From contig JAITFF010000041.1 in the NCBI GenBank assembly GCA_031281515.1, positions 1-12,891 on the forward strand: a DNA stretch of 12,891 bases, given 5' to 3'. The stretch is from Holosporales bacterium (GTDB lineage: Bacteria; Pseudomonadota; Alphaproteobacteria; RUG11792). The notes under the pieces were generated by a model. That model was not told where the DNA came from and did no database searches. It saw only the letters and a program-made list of their open reading frames with translations. The position numbers and the translations under genes were made by a program. Shown piece after piece: positions 1 through 7,304 of this stretch (its first letter is position 1; each line of letters starts with the position of its first letter).

Positions 1-351
1 AAGAGATGTTATCGAAACTATAGTGGTCTTGTTGCTTATCAATTTTTACCTAAGAAACCTTCAGTTGGGTTTGCCGCTCTTAACAATCTTACAAAAAACA
101 ACGTTCTTATGTGAAACTGCGGTTAATTTACACAGAGGATATGATGGACCCACATTAATCGCTGCTTCAGCCATGTATTTCTCGTCATCGCGTTGTTGTT
201 TTTTACCGGCAATTACTTATCCCGCCTTACTACCGCTGCACGCTAATGCACCTCTCACCAAAAGCATCGCTTGTGTGCATCATCCCAGATCTCAGGCTCC
301 TTTTCTGCCTGGGATCACACAGCATATTATCCCCCCGCACGATGACAAGGA
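1..351. other. Left-edge stretch with no supported gene
   Basis: No gene can be supported here. One plus-strand frame stays open from position 2 to 355, but its product is rich in Cys, His and Pro, resembles no family I know, and its end overlaps the 3' end of the minus-strand gene at 352-831. Another plus frame is open from position 1 to a stop at 112-114 and could be the tail of a gene entering from the left, but about 37 residues are too few to judge. The only visible structure is the hairpin at 282-316. Confidence 0.5.
282..316. repeat. Hairpin with two alternative left arms
   Basis: Two near-identical 7-mers stand side by side at 282-288 (ATCCCAG) and 289-295 (ATCTCAG). Either can pair with the right arm at 308-316 (CCTGGGATC). 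The outer choice gives 7 perfect pairs, and the inner one 9 pairs including one G-T wobble around an 11-base loop. It lies about 36 bases past the stop of the minus-strand gene ending at 352, so it could stop that transcript, but no T-run follows on the minus strand and a standard intrinsic terminator is not supported. Confidence 0.3.
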
Positions 352-831
352 CTAGAAAGCAGTAGTGGAAAACTCACATCCATCATCGGTGCTGAAAATT
401 TTACCTCCTGCTTTGAGCTCATTACCCTTTCGTAAAACAAAATTACAATTAATCGTCCCTCTTTGAAAGTTTGGTATCGTATTGGTATATACGGTTCCAC
501 TTGGCGCGGCTAGAAACTCCAAATCCAAGGCAGCATCTGGATTAAGAGTCACAATCCTCTGGAACAAAGTGTTACTCCCTTGACAAACCAATCGTTTGAT
601 AGCTCGATGCAATTTGATAACTCCCATAAATCCACTTTGATCGGCCGTAATTCTCAGAGTGTCGATACCAGCACCTGGCTCTAGTAAAACGATCCCTTGC
701 ACCGTCAAAGGCTGATTCAAGCCCCTATCATCGAAAACGATAGTTCCTGCATGCATTGCCACGACACAACTGCAGTCCCTCGAGATCAACGTAAACAACA
801 CGAGAGCAACTGCTACTCTGATGAATCTCAT
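352..831 (-). CDS. Small exported protein of unknown function (159 aa)
   Basis: I do not recognise this family. The ATG at 831 is preferred over the in-frame ATG at 843, because a strong GGAGGGG-type ribosome site lies just before 831 and the resulting N-terminus is a clean signal peptide: MRFIR, then a hydrophobic core at about residues 6-16, with possible cleavage after VVA (25) or MHA (28). The predicted mature part (about 130 residues) is dominated by alternating hydrophobic and polar stretches, suggesting beta structure. It has Cys at 83, 129 and 152 and ends in aromatic Phe. Cys20 and Cys22 lie in the signal region but do not form a convincing lipobox. The protein is probably periplasmic or secreted. 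The next gene upstream on the same strand (952-1203) also encodes a small exported protein, so the two may form a pair. Confidence 0.6.
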   Translation of the reverse strand: MRFIRVAVALVLFTLISRDCSCVVAMHAGTIVFDDRGLNQPLTVQGIVLLEPGAGIDTLRITADQSGFMGVIKLHRAIKRLVCQGSNTLFQRIVTLNPDAALDLEFLAAPSGTVYTNTIPNFQRGTINCNFVLRKGNELKAGGKIFSTDDGCEFSTTAF

Positions 832-951
832 AGCCCCCTCCATAAACGAATAAAGAGAAAACTCATCGGCCCATGGAATACCAGATCCTCTATGTAAATC
901 AACCCGAAATTACAACAAAAATTCAACCATTCGGGGAAATTAAGCCATTAC

Positions 952-1203
952 TTAATGTTGCCAGGCATGGGTTACTTCTTCTTCGCCTGGTTCTTCGATG
1001 ATTAACGTACCTCGAGTGACAGCTATATCATCCAATCCTTCAGCCCCATTCATTATTGCTGGCGCCTGGACAACATGTCGTGAAGTGCTTTCGTTCCCGC
1101 CCGCTCCGTGATCAGTCGGGATTGTAACCTCTTCGGCTTTCAATTTTTCCGCGCTCAACAAGGCTATCACTGTTAGCATTGCTGCCTTTGATAAATTGTT
1201 CAT
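952..1203 (-). CDS. Very small exported acidic protein of unknown function (83 aa)
   Basis: The family is not recognised. The frame extends further upstream, but the ATG at 1203 is chosen because a GGGGAAG ribosome site sits about five bases before it and it begins a plausible signal peptide (MNNLSK, then a hydrophobic core at residues 7-17, possible cleavage after LKA at 23). The mature part of about 60 residues is acidic, with a Glu-rich end (EEPGEEE, residues 70-76) and no Cys. A short motif GTLIIEE (65-71) resembles GTIVFDD in the neighbour at 352-831, which may be chance. The gene lies next to transposase debris and 120 bases upstream of the other small exported gene on the same strand. 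It could be a non-coding frame, but start, ribosome site and signal peptide agree. Confidence 0.5.
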   Translation of the reverse strand: MNNLSKAAMLTVIALLSAEKLKAEEVTIPTDHGAGGNESTSRHVVQAPAIMNGAEGLDDIAVTRGTLIIEEPGEEEVTHAWQH

Positions 1204-1228
1204 ATTTCTTCCCCAAACATGCGCCAAC

Positions 1229-1234
1229 ATTATA
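1229..1234 (-). promoter_or_regulatory. Candidate -10 box for the 83-aa gene
   Basis: A perfect TATAAT lies on the minus strand here, placing a start site about 20 bases before the ATG at 1203. No recognisable -35 box stands 16-18 bases further upstream, so the call rests on the -10 hexamer alone in an AT-rich setting. Confidence 0.3.
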
Positions 1235-1323
1235 ATAAGGTTAGGGGGATTTTTCCTCGAAGGCAACATAATTATTGGTTATACTGATACAGGAACAGAG
1301 CATGAGCAAAATATTAAAGTGCG

Positions 1324-1518
1324 TTAACAAACCTCCAATTTCAAAATTGCTAGAGCCAAAAAGCCAGCAAACGTCGAATCCAACTTCTCGTAATGCATCG
1401 CTAGCCCCCTGTTTTCCTTGATCCTCTGGAATAAATTTTCAACTCTATGCCTCCACTTATATACAGTCTTGTCAAAACTGTACGTGTAGTCTCTGTGTTT
1501 CTTATTTGGGATACAACC
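1324..1518 (-). pseudogene. C-terminal remnant of an IS5-type DDE transposase
   Basis: Translating the minus strand from 1518 to the stop at 1324 gives 64 residues that read like the end of an IS5-family transposase. It begins GCIPNKKHR, matching the usual CIPxKxxR segment, continues with KWRHRVENLFQRIKENRG, which contains the catalytic-Glu helix pattern (RHxVENxFxRxKExR), and ends AMHYEKLDSTFAGFLALA before the stop. About four upstream residues (NIEG) still fit. Before that, around 1530, similarity stops and no N-terminal part, DDE aspartates or intact frame is present. It is therefore a truncated, non-functional fragment. I could not identify terminal inverted repeats or target duplications. 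Confidence 0.72.
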
Positions 1519-1633
1519 CTCAATATTAAGTGTACAGTCCCATGTTGTAATGGAAAAGACTAATGAAAGTATGTATAAGGAAGCTGCATCTGAAGATTAC
1601 GACTTGTACGACGGTCAGATTGCTTGAGATGTT

Positions 1634-1753
1634 ACTACCTGTCAGATCAAGTTCTGGCTTTTACAGATTATGTCTGAGAGGTATAGAAATAAGCTGAAGC
1701 GCTTTAACGAAAGGTTAGTCAATCTGAAGAGTGGCCTGGGGTTTGCACAATGA
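1634..1753 (+). pseudogene. C-terminal remnant of a second transposase (DDE_Tnp_4-like)
   Basis: The plus-strand frame ending at the TGA at 1751-1753 contains QIMSERYRNKLKRFNERL. This is very close to the RYRNKRKRFxLRFN signature near the C-terminus of one branch of IS5-like DDE_Tnp_4 transposases, where the family usually continues NLIAGIYNFEL; here it decays into NLKSGLGF. An in-frame stop lies just upstream (about 1625-1627) and no longer upstream frame continues the domain, so only a tail survives, probably with indels. It points away from the other remnant at 1324-1518, with the two broken 5' ends facing each other across about 115 bases. The assignment rests on a short motif. Confidence 0.5.
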
Positions 1754-1947
1754 GGGAACAGAGCCAGGAGGAGTCTCTACTATTGCTGCACGATCGAGGT
1801 TTCTCACTTTTGCAATAGGTCTATTTATGATCGACCATACCAGTAGTAATGATCAAAAATGGATAATATTGATTTCTCATCTATTTTTCGTATTTTATTG
1901 TTTTTATTATAGTCAATTTAAAGTTTAATAAAATATTCATGTCAGCA

Positions 1948-1976
1948 TTGACAAATTGATTATCCGGATGTATAAC
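1948..1976 (+). promoter_or_regulatory. Sigma70-type promoter of the ABC exporter operon
   Basis: TTGACA at 1948-1953 is followed after exactly 17 bases by TATAAC at 1971-1976. This is a perfect -35, a five-of-six -10 and optimal spacing. It predicts a start site near 1983 and a leader of about 55 bases before the GTG at 2038. It is the strongest promoter match I found in the window. No operator dyad is obvious around it. Confidence 0.75.
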
Positions 1977-2037
1977 GGATCAACGCAGCTTTTAGATTAA
2001 ACTGTTTCATAATCAGTAGAAGGGAGACGTTGGTAGC

Positions 2038-2766
2038 GTGAGTAAGAAAGCTGTATTTCTGGTAATTGCGCTTGGTTTCTGTGGTTTTGCAGGCCACAAA
2101 TATCTGACCCATAATCAGACGTTTATGTATGCCGGGACCCTGGATACGACGAAAGTTACTATATCGTCGAAGGTAGCTGCTGATATCGTGGATTGCCCGG
2201 TTGAAGAAGGGGGACCAGTCAAGAAAGGTGATCTCGTTGCCAGGTTAAATGATGAGTCTTTCAGGATAGCATCTAGGCAGATAGATGCCGAATTTCAGAG
2301 GTGCCTCGGCCTCAGCAGAGGGAAAGTCATGCCACAATCTGAATTCGATAAGATCAGAAGGGCGAAAGAGGAGAATGACTTGAACATCAGGAACTGTGAA
2401 GTGAAGGCACCTATTGATGGGATAATCGTCACAAAATACAAGGAGAACGGTGAATATCTTAATCCTGGATCAAGTATAGTCTCCATCTTTAATCCGAGAA
2501 ATATTTGGGCATATTTTTATGTTCCATACGACATGGTTCACAGCCTCAAAGTCGGAGATAAGGTCAACGGTTTTCTGCAGGAAGCTCCGGGAAAAGTTTT
2601 CGCAGGAACCATCATTAAAATTAATGAGGAGGCTGAATTTACTCCTAAAAACGTCCAAACGAGAGAGGAGAGGACTCGCTTGATTTTCGGGGTTAAGGTT
2701 CGTTTCGAAAACACGAATCTAGAATTGAAGCCAGGAATGACTATGGAGACGGCTTTTGCCCAGTAG
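2038..2766 (+). CDS. YbhG/HlyD-type periplasmic adaptor with shortened hairpin (242 aa)
   Basis: Periplasmic adaptor (membrane fusion protein) of an ABC-2 exporter, anchored in the inner membrane. Residues 5-20 form the N-terminal signal anchor. A biotinyl-lipoyl half follows at about 40-70 (KVAADIVDCPVEEGGPVKKG), then the second half (CEVKAPIDGIIVTKYKENGE) and a beta-barrel region. The EFTPKNVQTREERTRL segment and the final LKPGMTMETAF are close to E. coli YbhG. Only about 50 residues separate the lipoyl halves, whereas YbhG (about 330 aa) has a long alpha-helical hairpin there, so most of the part that reaches toward an outer-membrane channel is missing. The start is GTG with AGGGAG 11 bases upstream, slightly far; no better start is in frame. 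It is first of five overlapping genes. Orthology to YbhG rather than YhiI cannot be settled from sequence alone. Confidence 0.9.
   Translation: MSKKAVFLVIALGFCGFAGHKYLTHNQTFMYAGTLDTTKVTISSKVAADIVDCPVEEGGPVKKGDLVARLNDESFRIASRQIDAEFQRCLGLSRGKVMPQSEFDKIRRAKEENDLNIRNCEVKAPIDGIIVTKYKENGEYLNPGSSIVSIFNPRNIWAYFYVPYDMVHSLKVGDKVNGFLQEAPGKVFAGTIIKINEEAEFTPKNVQTREERTRLIFGVKVRFENTNLELKPGMTMETAFAQ
2744..2758 (+). promoter_or_regulatory. Ribosome site fixing a TTG start
   Basis: GGAG at 2745-2748 lies seven bases before TTG at 2756-2758, inside the end of the adaptor gene. No ATG or GTG is available in frame before the conserved ABC domain, so this site supports TTG as the start of the first ATPase and suggests translational coupling. 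Confidence 0.6.
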
Positions 2767-3496
2767 TCAAGGTGTTGCCGTTAAAATTCAGGATTTAAAA
2801 AAAAGTTTTGGAAAAGTTAGGGCGCTTAATGGAATTTCGGTTGATTTTGCTCCGGGGATACTTCACGGAGTAATAGGACCGGCTGGAGCCGGGAAAACCA
2901 CCCTCCTCAGATTGGCACTATCCCTCTTAGAGAAGGACAGTGGAAACATTCAATATTATGCCAATGGTAGGGACGTTGAATTTAAACATATCATGCCCAA
3001 TGCTGCATACATGCCAGAAAAACAGAGTCTGTATTCCGATCTTTCAATCGAAGAACATCTGAAGTTTTTTGCGAGTATGTATGGATTGGATCACAAGACG
3101 TATCTCGACAGGTCACGTGATCTCCTCGAAATGACGAGGCTGAGTAAATTCCTTGACAGACCAGCCGGCAAATTGTCTGGTGGAATGTATAAAAAGCTCG
3201 GTCTGATGTGTGCTCTATTGAGGGATCCTAAGATCATGTTTCTGGATGAGCCAACGAATGGAGTCGATCCAATAAGTCGCCGGGAGTTCTGGGATATCCT
3301 CAATGATTCAACGAAAAATCACGTTACCATCATCATGACGACAGCATATATGGATGAGGCTGAGAGGTGCGAATGCGTTCACCTTCTGGATGGAGGATCA
3401 GTTATAGGAAGCGGCGAACCGACCTCACTCCTAGCGTCTGCTTCCGTCGAAAATTTTGACGAGTTTTTTATAAAGAGGGAGGGCGGTCATGGATAA
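2756..3496 (+). CDS. ABC exporter ATPase, equivalent to the first NBD of YbhF (246 aa)
   Basis: Cytoplasmic motor subunit of an ABC-2 exporter. Walker A is at 41-49 (GPAGAGKTT), signature LSGGM at 140-144, Walker B at 160-165 (IMFLDE, catalytic Glu165 kept) and the D-loop has the usual Asp171. The H-loop His is replaced by Ala197 (TTAYMDEAE) and the Q-loop position carries Glu88 (YMPE). As I recall them, E. coli YbhF and RbbA, which are fusions of two such domains, also lack this His in the N-terminal domain, so the gene corresponds to their first half made as a separate protein. It starts with TTG, overlaps the adaptor gene by 11 bases and the next ATPase by 8. It most likely forms a heterodimer with the product of 3489-4415. 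Confidence 0.92.
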   Translation: MPSSQGVAVKIQDLKKSFGKVRALNGISVDFAPGILHGVIGPAGAGKTTLLRLALSLLEKDSGNIQYYANGRDVEFKHIMPNAAYMPEKQSLYSDLSIEEHLKFFASMYGLDHKTYLDRSRDLLEMTRLSKFLDRPAGKLSGGMYKKLGLMCALLRDPKIMFLDEPTNGVDPISRREFWDILNDSTKNHVTIIMTTAYMDEAERCECVHLLDGGSVIGSGEPTSLLASASVENFDEFFIKREGGHG

Positions 3497-4415
3497 ATTC
3501 GCTGTAACCGTCAATCATTTATGCGTTCAATTTGGCAATTTTTATGCCGTTAAGGATGTTAGTTTTTCTGTTAGAGTCGGAGAAATTTTCGGTTTTCTCG
3601 GGGCGAATGGAGCCGGTAAAACGACTACCATTCGCGTATTGTGTGGACTTATCGTGCCAACTTCAGGAGAAGTAACAATTGATTCTGAACATTTTACAAA
3701 AGGTAAAGAAGGTCACATTAAGCGAAAAGTTGGTTATATGTCGCAGAAGTTTACTTTGTACGATGATTTGTCGATCGAAGAAAATTTGGATTTTACGGCC
3801 GCATTAAGGCAGATTCCGGCGAAGATTTGTTCAGCGAGGAAGAAAGAGCTCTTCGAATTTATAGGTTTCGATAAAAGTCAGGATATTATCGTCGCTGACT
3901 TACCGAGTGGGCAAAAGCAGGAGATTGCCCTCATTGCCTCCATATTACACGACCCGAAAATAGTCTTTCTCGATGAGCCAACGGCAGGAGTTGCTCCGGC
4001 CTCTCGGATGAGGTTCTGGAACCTGGTTAACAGGCTTTCGCAAGCTGGGAAGACAATTTTTGTAACGACTCATTACATGGATGAAGCAGAAAATTGCAAT
4101 AGAATTGCTTTAATGAGGCATGGAGAGCTGATAGCCCTCGATGCTCCGGAAAATTTAAAAAGAAATACATATCAAAAACAAATCTATTTGCTCACACCAA
4201 GAGACAAAAATTGCCAGAAACTTCTCGTAAATCAGTCACAGGAATACTTTTCTATGTTTGAACCGTACGGGCAGCATTTTCACGCTATCGTGAAGGATGA
4301 TATTCCCGACGAGAAAATGATCAGCGCTGTTTCCGATATCTGCAGCATAAAGGGAATAGAACCATCACTGGAAGATGTTTTCGTAAAACTTGTGGAAGAA
4401 GGCATAACTCGATGA
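3489..4415 (+). CDS. ABC exporter ATPase, equivalent to the second NBD of YbhF (308 aa)
   Basis: Second motor subunit of the same exporter. Walker A is GANGAGKTT at about 38-46, the Q-loop Gln86 is in YMSQKFTLYDDLS (close to YMAQKFSLY in YbhF as I recall it), Walker B is IVFLDE at 158-163 and the H-loop His195 is intact (TTHYMDEAE). Its signature is LPSGQ (138-142) instead of LSGGQ, and the D-loop Asp is Ala169 (GVAP). About 85 residues follow the core domain and end in a DVFVKLVEEG segment like the accessory tail of ABC-2 ATPases. The ATG at 3489 has GGGAGG six bases upstream. It overlaps its neighbours by 8 and 4 bases. Together with the preceding gene it replaces the single fused ATPase of E. 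coli. Confidence 0.93.
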   Translation: MDKFAVTVNHLCVQFGNFYAVKDVSFSVRVGEIFGFLGANGAGKTTTIRVLCGLIVPTSGEVTIDSEHFTKGKEGHIKRKVGYMSQKFTLYDDLSIEENLDFTAALRQIPAKICSARKKELFEFIGFDKSQDIIVADLPSGQKQEIALIASILHDPKIVFLDEPTAGVAPASRMRFWNLVNRLSQAGKTIFVTTHYMDEAENCNRIALMRHGELIALDAPENLKRNTYQKQIYLLTPRDKNCQKLLVNQSQEYFSMFEPYGQHFHAIVKDDIPDEKMISAVSDICSIKGIEPSLEDVFVKLVEEGITR

Positions 4416-5530
4416 TATGTAATTTAAATCGATTTGCTGCAATTTTTAGAAAAGAATGTATGCATATTTTGAGAGATCCGTTCACTATTATTTTCTCGAT
4501 GCTCCTTCCACTGGTTGTCGTTATAATCCTCAGTAATTCTGTCGAATTTAATCTGAAAGAAATAGCGACTGTTGTCGTTGATCACGATAAAACTATTGAA
4601 TCAAGGAGGCTAGTAGAATCTTTTGGCAGTTCTAATTACTTTAAGGTATACCACGAAGATTCTCCAGAAAAAGCTTTCGATGAAATCGTCAAAGAAAATG
4701 CAAAAGTAGAATTATTTATTCCGCCTGGATTCGGCAGAGATATAAGCGATGGTCGGTGCCCGAAGGTTCAACTTCTTCTCGATGGAGCGGACAATTCATC
4801 CGTCGCAGCGATCATGAATTATATTAACACTCTGAGCATAACGGCTGTTCCAAAAATTATTGGCCACGGGATCGAAAAGACTGCTCCATACGAAATTAAG
4901 GAAAGGTTTTTGTTTAATCCAGAACTGGATTCCAAGTGGTTTGCAATTCCAGGGCTCGCAGCCGTCATCATTGCCATCGTTGCTATTTTGCTCACCACTC
5001 TCACGATTTGCAGGGAGTGGGAGCAGGGATCAATGGAATTATTGATGTCTTCTCCCGTGAGGTCGAGCGAATTGATCCTAGGGAAAATCGCCCCATACGC
5101 AGTCCTGAGTTTTATAGGATTTTTTATTGTATATCTAGGGGCGAGGATGTTATTTGGCGTTCCCATGGTCGGTAGTAATCTGCTATTGTTCGCGGCAACT
5201 TCTTTGTTTATTCTGAATTATTTAGGAATAGGATTATTTATATCGATCACAACGAAGTCTCAGCAATTGGCCATTCAGAAGGCGCTAACGATTGGTCTCA
5301 TGCCGACCTCTATGTTATCCGGTTTTATTTTCCCGATAGAATACATGCCGGCTGTTCTAAGGTATTTAACCACGATTTTCCCGGCCCGTTGGTACGTCGA
5401 AATAGCTAGGAATGCCTTTTTACAAGGTAGCTCATTCAGTGATTTATCGTTTAATTTTATCATTCTATCTGGACAGCTGGTTTTCATCGTGACGTTAGCA
5501 ATTATGAAATTTAAAAGGAATTTGGAATGA
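4412..5530 (+). CDS. ABC-2 type permease, YbhS-like (372 aa)
   Basis: Inner-membrane half-transporter of the ABC-2 (ABC2_membrane_3) class. It opens with a short amphipathic segment and RKECMHILRDP, the usual elbow before the first membrane helix at about 24-41. A periplasmic domain of about 130 residues follows, then the conserved FNPELDSKWFAIPG motif (about 168-181) and five further hydrophobic segments. Between them sits the cytoplasmic coupling region CREWEQGSMELLMSSPV (about 199-215), the typical ATPase-contact motif. Start and stop codons overlap its neighbours (ATGA at 4412 and 5527), as expected for subunits made in fixed ratio. It should pair with the product of 5527-6633. The substrate cannot be read from sequence; E. 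coli relatives have been linked to drug and cation export. Confidence 0.93.
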   Translation: MICNLNRFAAIFRKECMHILRDPFTIIFSMLLPLVVVIILSNSVEFNLKEIATVVVDHDKTIESRRLVESFGSSNYFKVYHEDSPEKAFDEIVKENAKVELFIPPGFGRDISDGRCPKVQLLLDGADNSSVAAIMNYINTLSITAVPKIIGHGIEKTAPYEIKERFLFNPELDSKWFAIPGLAAVIIAIVAILLTTLTICREWEQGSMELLMSSPVRSSELILGKIAPYAVLSFIGFFIVYLGARMLFGVPMVGSNLLLFAATSLFILNYLGIGLFISITTKSQQLAIQKALTIGLMPTSMLSGFIFPIEYMPAVLRYLTTIFPARWYVEIARNAFLQGSSFSDLSFNFIILSGQLVFIVTLAIMKFKRNLE

Positions 5531-6633
5531 TTCTGAAAGGTTTTTTAAAAAAAGAAATTAAGCAAATGCTGAGAAATCCGATTATGGTTTTTGCTCTGCT
5601 TTTTATGCCGATTGTACAGGCTTTTCTGCTGAGTTATGCGATTACGAATGAGCCAAAAAACATATTGATAACGACGGATGCGAAGCCCGATGATTACCTG
5701 GTAAATAGAATTTACGAACATGCGTTATCTTCGAGATGGTTCGTAGGGGCTGCATCGTATGACAATAATCCATTTAATGTCGTTCAATCTGGGAGGGCGA
5801 ATGTTGCCATCGTCGCTCCGAAAGGTGGATTTTCGAAACATATTTTCGGAGGAGGAGGGGCTAGCCTTCAGGTATTGATAGATGCCTCGAACGTCATCAA
5901 GGCCCAGTCGACGAGCGCCTACATAAGGTATCTGACATATTCCGTCATAAAGGAAGAACTGACAAAAAAGGTAGGAAATGTAACTGGAGCTACGATCATA
6001 GATTTCAGTCCAAGAATTCTGTTCAATCCGGAGATGGATACGAAGTTGTTCACCGTGCCGGCGGTCATGGTATTCGTCGTAGCGATGACGATTTTGAGTC
6101 TAATTTGTACTTCAATATCGAAGGAAAAGGAAATGGGAACCATGGAAACACTGATATCATCTCCAATCGGGAAGAAACATATTATCTTGGGAAAAGTATT
6201 CCCGGCCATTATTATTGCATTCTTCAATTTTGTATCGATTATTATACTGGGACTATTATTCTTCCATGTTCCATTTCGAGGGAGAATCGATATGCTATTC
6301 GAAACATTTTTTATATTTTGCTTCGCGATGTCAGCGATCAGTATTTTTGTGTCGACGTTCTGCAGCAGTCAGCAGCAGTCGATGTTGGCGGTAATGATGA
6401 CCCTTTTCCTGATGATGATGTTATCGGGCGGAATGGCTCCGGTCGAGACGATGCCGATATTTTTAAAGAGCGTGGCCTATGCAAATCCTTTAACACACTT
6501 CATATTTTTGACGAGAAATATCATGCTGAAGGGATGTAATGCCGCTTATTTTATTAAGCATACCTGGCCAATTCTAGCGAGCGGCATGGTTTTTCTATCG
6601 ATCGGAATCAAAAGATTTAAGCAGACTTTGTAA
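5527..6633 (+). CDS. ABC-2 type permease, YbhR-like (368 aa)
   Basis: Second membrane half of the exporter, paralogous to the preceding gene with the same plan. An N-terminal elbow (LKKEIKQMLRNP) leads to the first helix at about 19-37, then a periplasmic domain, FNPEMDTKLFTVPAVM (about 163-178), a helix, the coupling motif SKEKEMGTMETLISSPIG (about 198-215) and a Met-rich group of helices (LFLMMMLSGGMAP) before the C-terminal segment. It begins within the ATGA that ends the previous gene and is last in the operon. No outer-membrane factor gene follows. The 128 bases after the stop contain only a weak 5-bp hairpin (GATTC/GAATC), so I cannot name a terminator. Confidence 0.93.
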   Translation: MILKGFLKKEIKQMLRNPIMVFALLFMPIVQAFLLSYAITNEPKNILITTDAKPDDYLVNRIYEHALSSRWFVGAASYDNNPFNVVQSGRANVAIVAPKGGFSKHIFGGGGASLQVLIDASNVIKAQSTSAYIRYLTYSVIKEELTKKVGNVTGATIIDFSPRILFNPEMDTKLFTVPAVMVFVVAMTILSLICTSISKEKEMGTMETLISSPIGKKHIILGKVFPAIIIAFFNFVSIIILGLLFFHVPFRGRIDMLFETFFIFCFAMSAISIFVSTFCSSQQQSMLAVMMTLFLMMMLSGGMAPVETMPIFLKSVAYANPLTHFIFLTRNIMLKGCNAAYFIKHTWPILASGMVFLSIGIKRFKQTL

Positions 6634-6761
6634 CATTGCTAAAATTTGTTGGATGATTTCTCAGAGATCCTGGAATAGATTCCTTGCGAATCCTTCAGAA
6701 TCAGAATTTTTGGAATGAACCACTGAGCGCAGAGCTGATTGTGGAGAGTTACGGAAGAGGG

Positions 6762-7274
6762 CTAATGAATTAAAAATTTTTCTATGATAGTGATTCGTTT
6801 GGCAGCTAGATTGACCGCCATTACTGACTCCCTATGGAAGGGGAGGGTGCCAATCTTACCGTTATCTAGGAACATGATTTCCAGGAAGGTACCGGCCCCA
6901 TAATCTTGAGCAGCCAATACCTTGCCAATTAAACGACCATCGGCAGCAGCAACAACATCCAGCCCGAAGAGATCGCAAAGGTAGTACTCATCCACTTGAG
7001 TAGGAGGTAATTTCTCACGAGAGATGAACAAACATCGCTTCCTAAGAGGCTCGACACTGTCTCTGGATTGAAATTCCGAAAACCTAGCGACAATACCGCT
7101 GGGGCCATCAACTCGAGCAGAAATACAGGTCAAAGGCCTCGAATCCAGCAATAAGCAATCACGAAATATAAGAAACGCGGCTGGGGACGAGGTGTAAGGG
7201 TAAATCCTAACGGCTCCCCTGATTCCGACCGGCTTCGTTATGACACCGAGACAAACACAACTACCGTTCTCCAT
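6762..7274 (-). CDS. rimM: Ribosome maturation factor RimM (170 aa)
   Basis: Assembly factor for the head of the 30S subunit that binds S19; cytoplasmic. The N-terminal RimM domain shows CLGVITKPVGIRGAVRIYPYT (matching GxIxxxxGxxGxVxVxxxT), and the C-terminal PRC-barrel begins at DEYYLCDLFGLDV (about 93-105) and ends with LPFHRESVMAVNLAAKRITI, the usual end of the family. Length is normal. It lies 30 bases downstream of rpsP on the same strand and is surely co-transcribed with it. No good ribosome site precedes the ATG, so coupling to rpsP translation is likely. The partners trmD and rplS that normally follow are missing here: the next thing downstream is the convergent end of the exporter operon. 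Confidence 0.95.
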   Translation of the reverse strand: MENGSCVCLGVITKPVGIRGAVRIYPYTSSPAAFLIFRDCLLLDSRPLTCISARVDGPSGIVARFSEFQSRDSVEPLRKRCLFISREKLPPTQVDEYYLCDLFGLDVVAAADGRLIGKVLAAQDYGAGTFLEIMFLDNGKIGTLPFHRESVMAVNLAAKRITIIEKFLIH

Positions 7275-7304
7275 AAATGTTTTGTGAGAAAGATGAACGG
7301 TTAA

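Noticed and set aside
2..355. Plus-strand frame open from the left edge to 355
   Set aside because: Composition is rich in Cys, His and Pro with no family pattern or good ribosome site, and its end overlaps the better supported minus-strand gene at 352-831.
1731..1928. Plus-strand 65-codon frame between the transposase remnant and the exporter promoter
   Set aside because: No ribosome site or family pattern; it begins inside the transposase remnant in another frame and ends in AT-rich sequence.
6634..6761. Bidirectional terminator between the exporter operon and rimM
   Set aside because: Only a 5-bp GATTC/GAATC hairpin is present, with the nearest T-run too far away; it cannot be supported.
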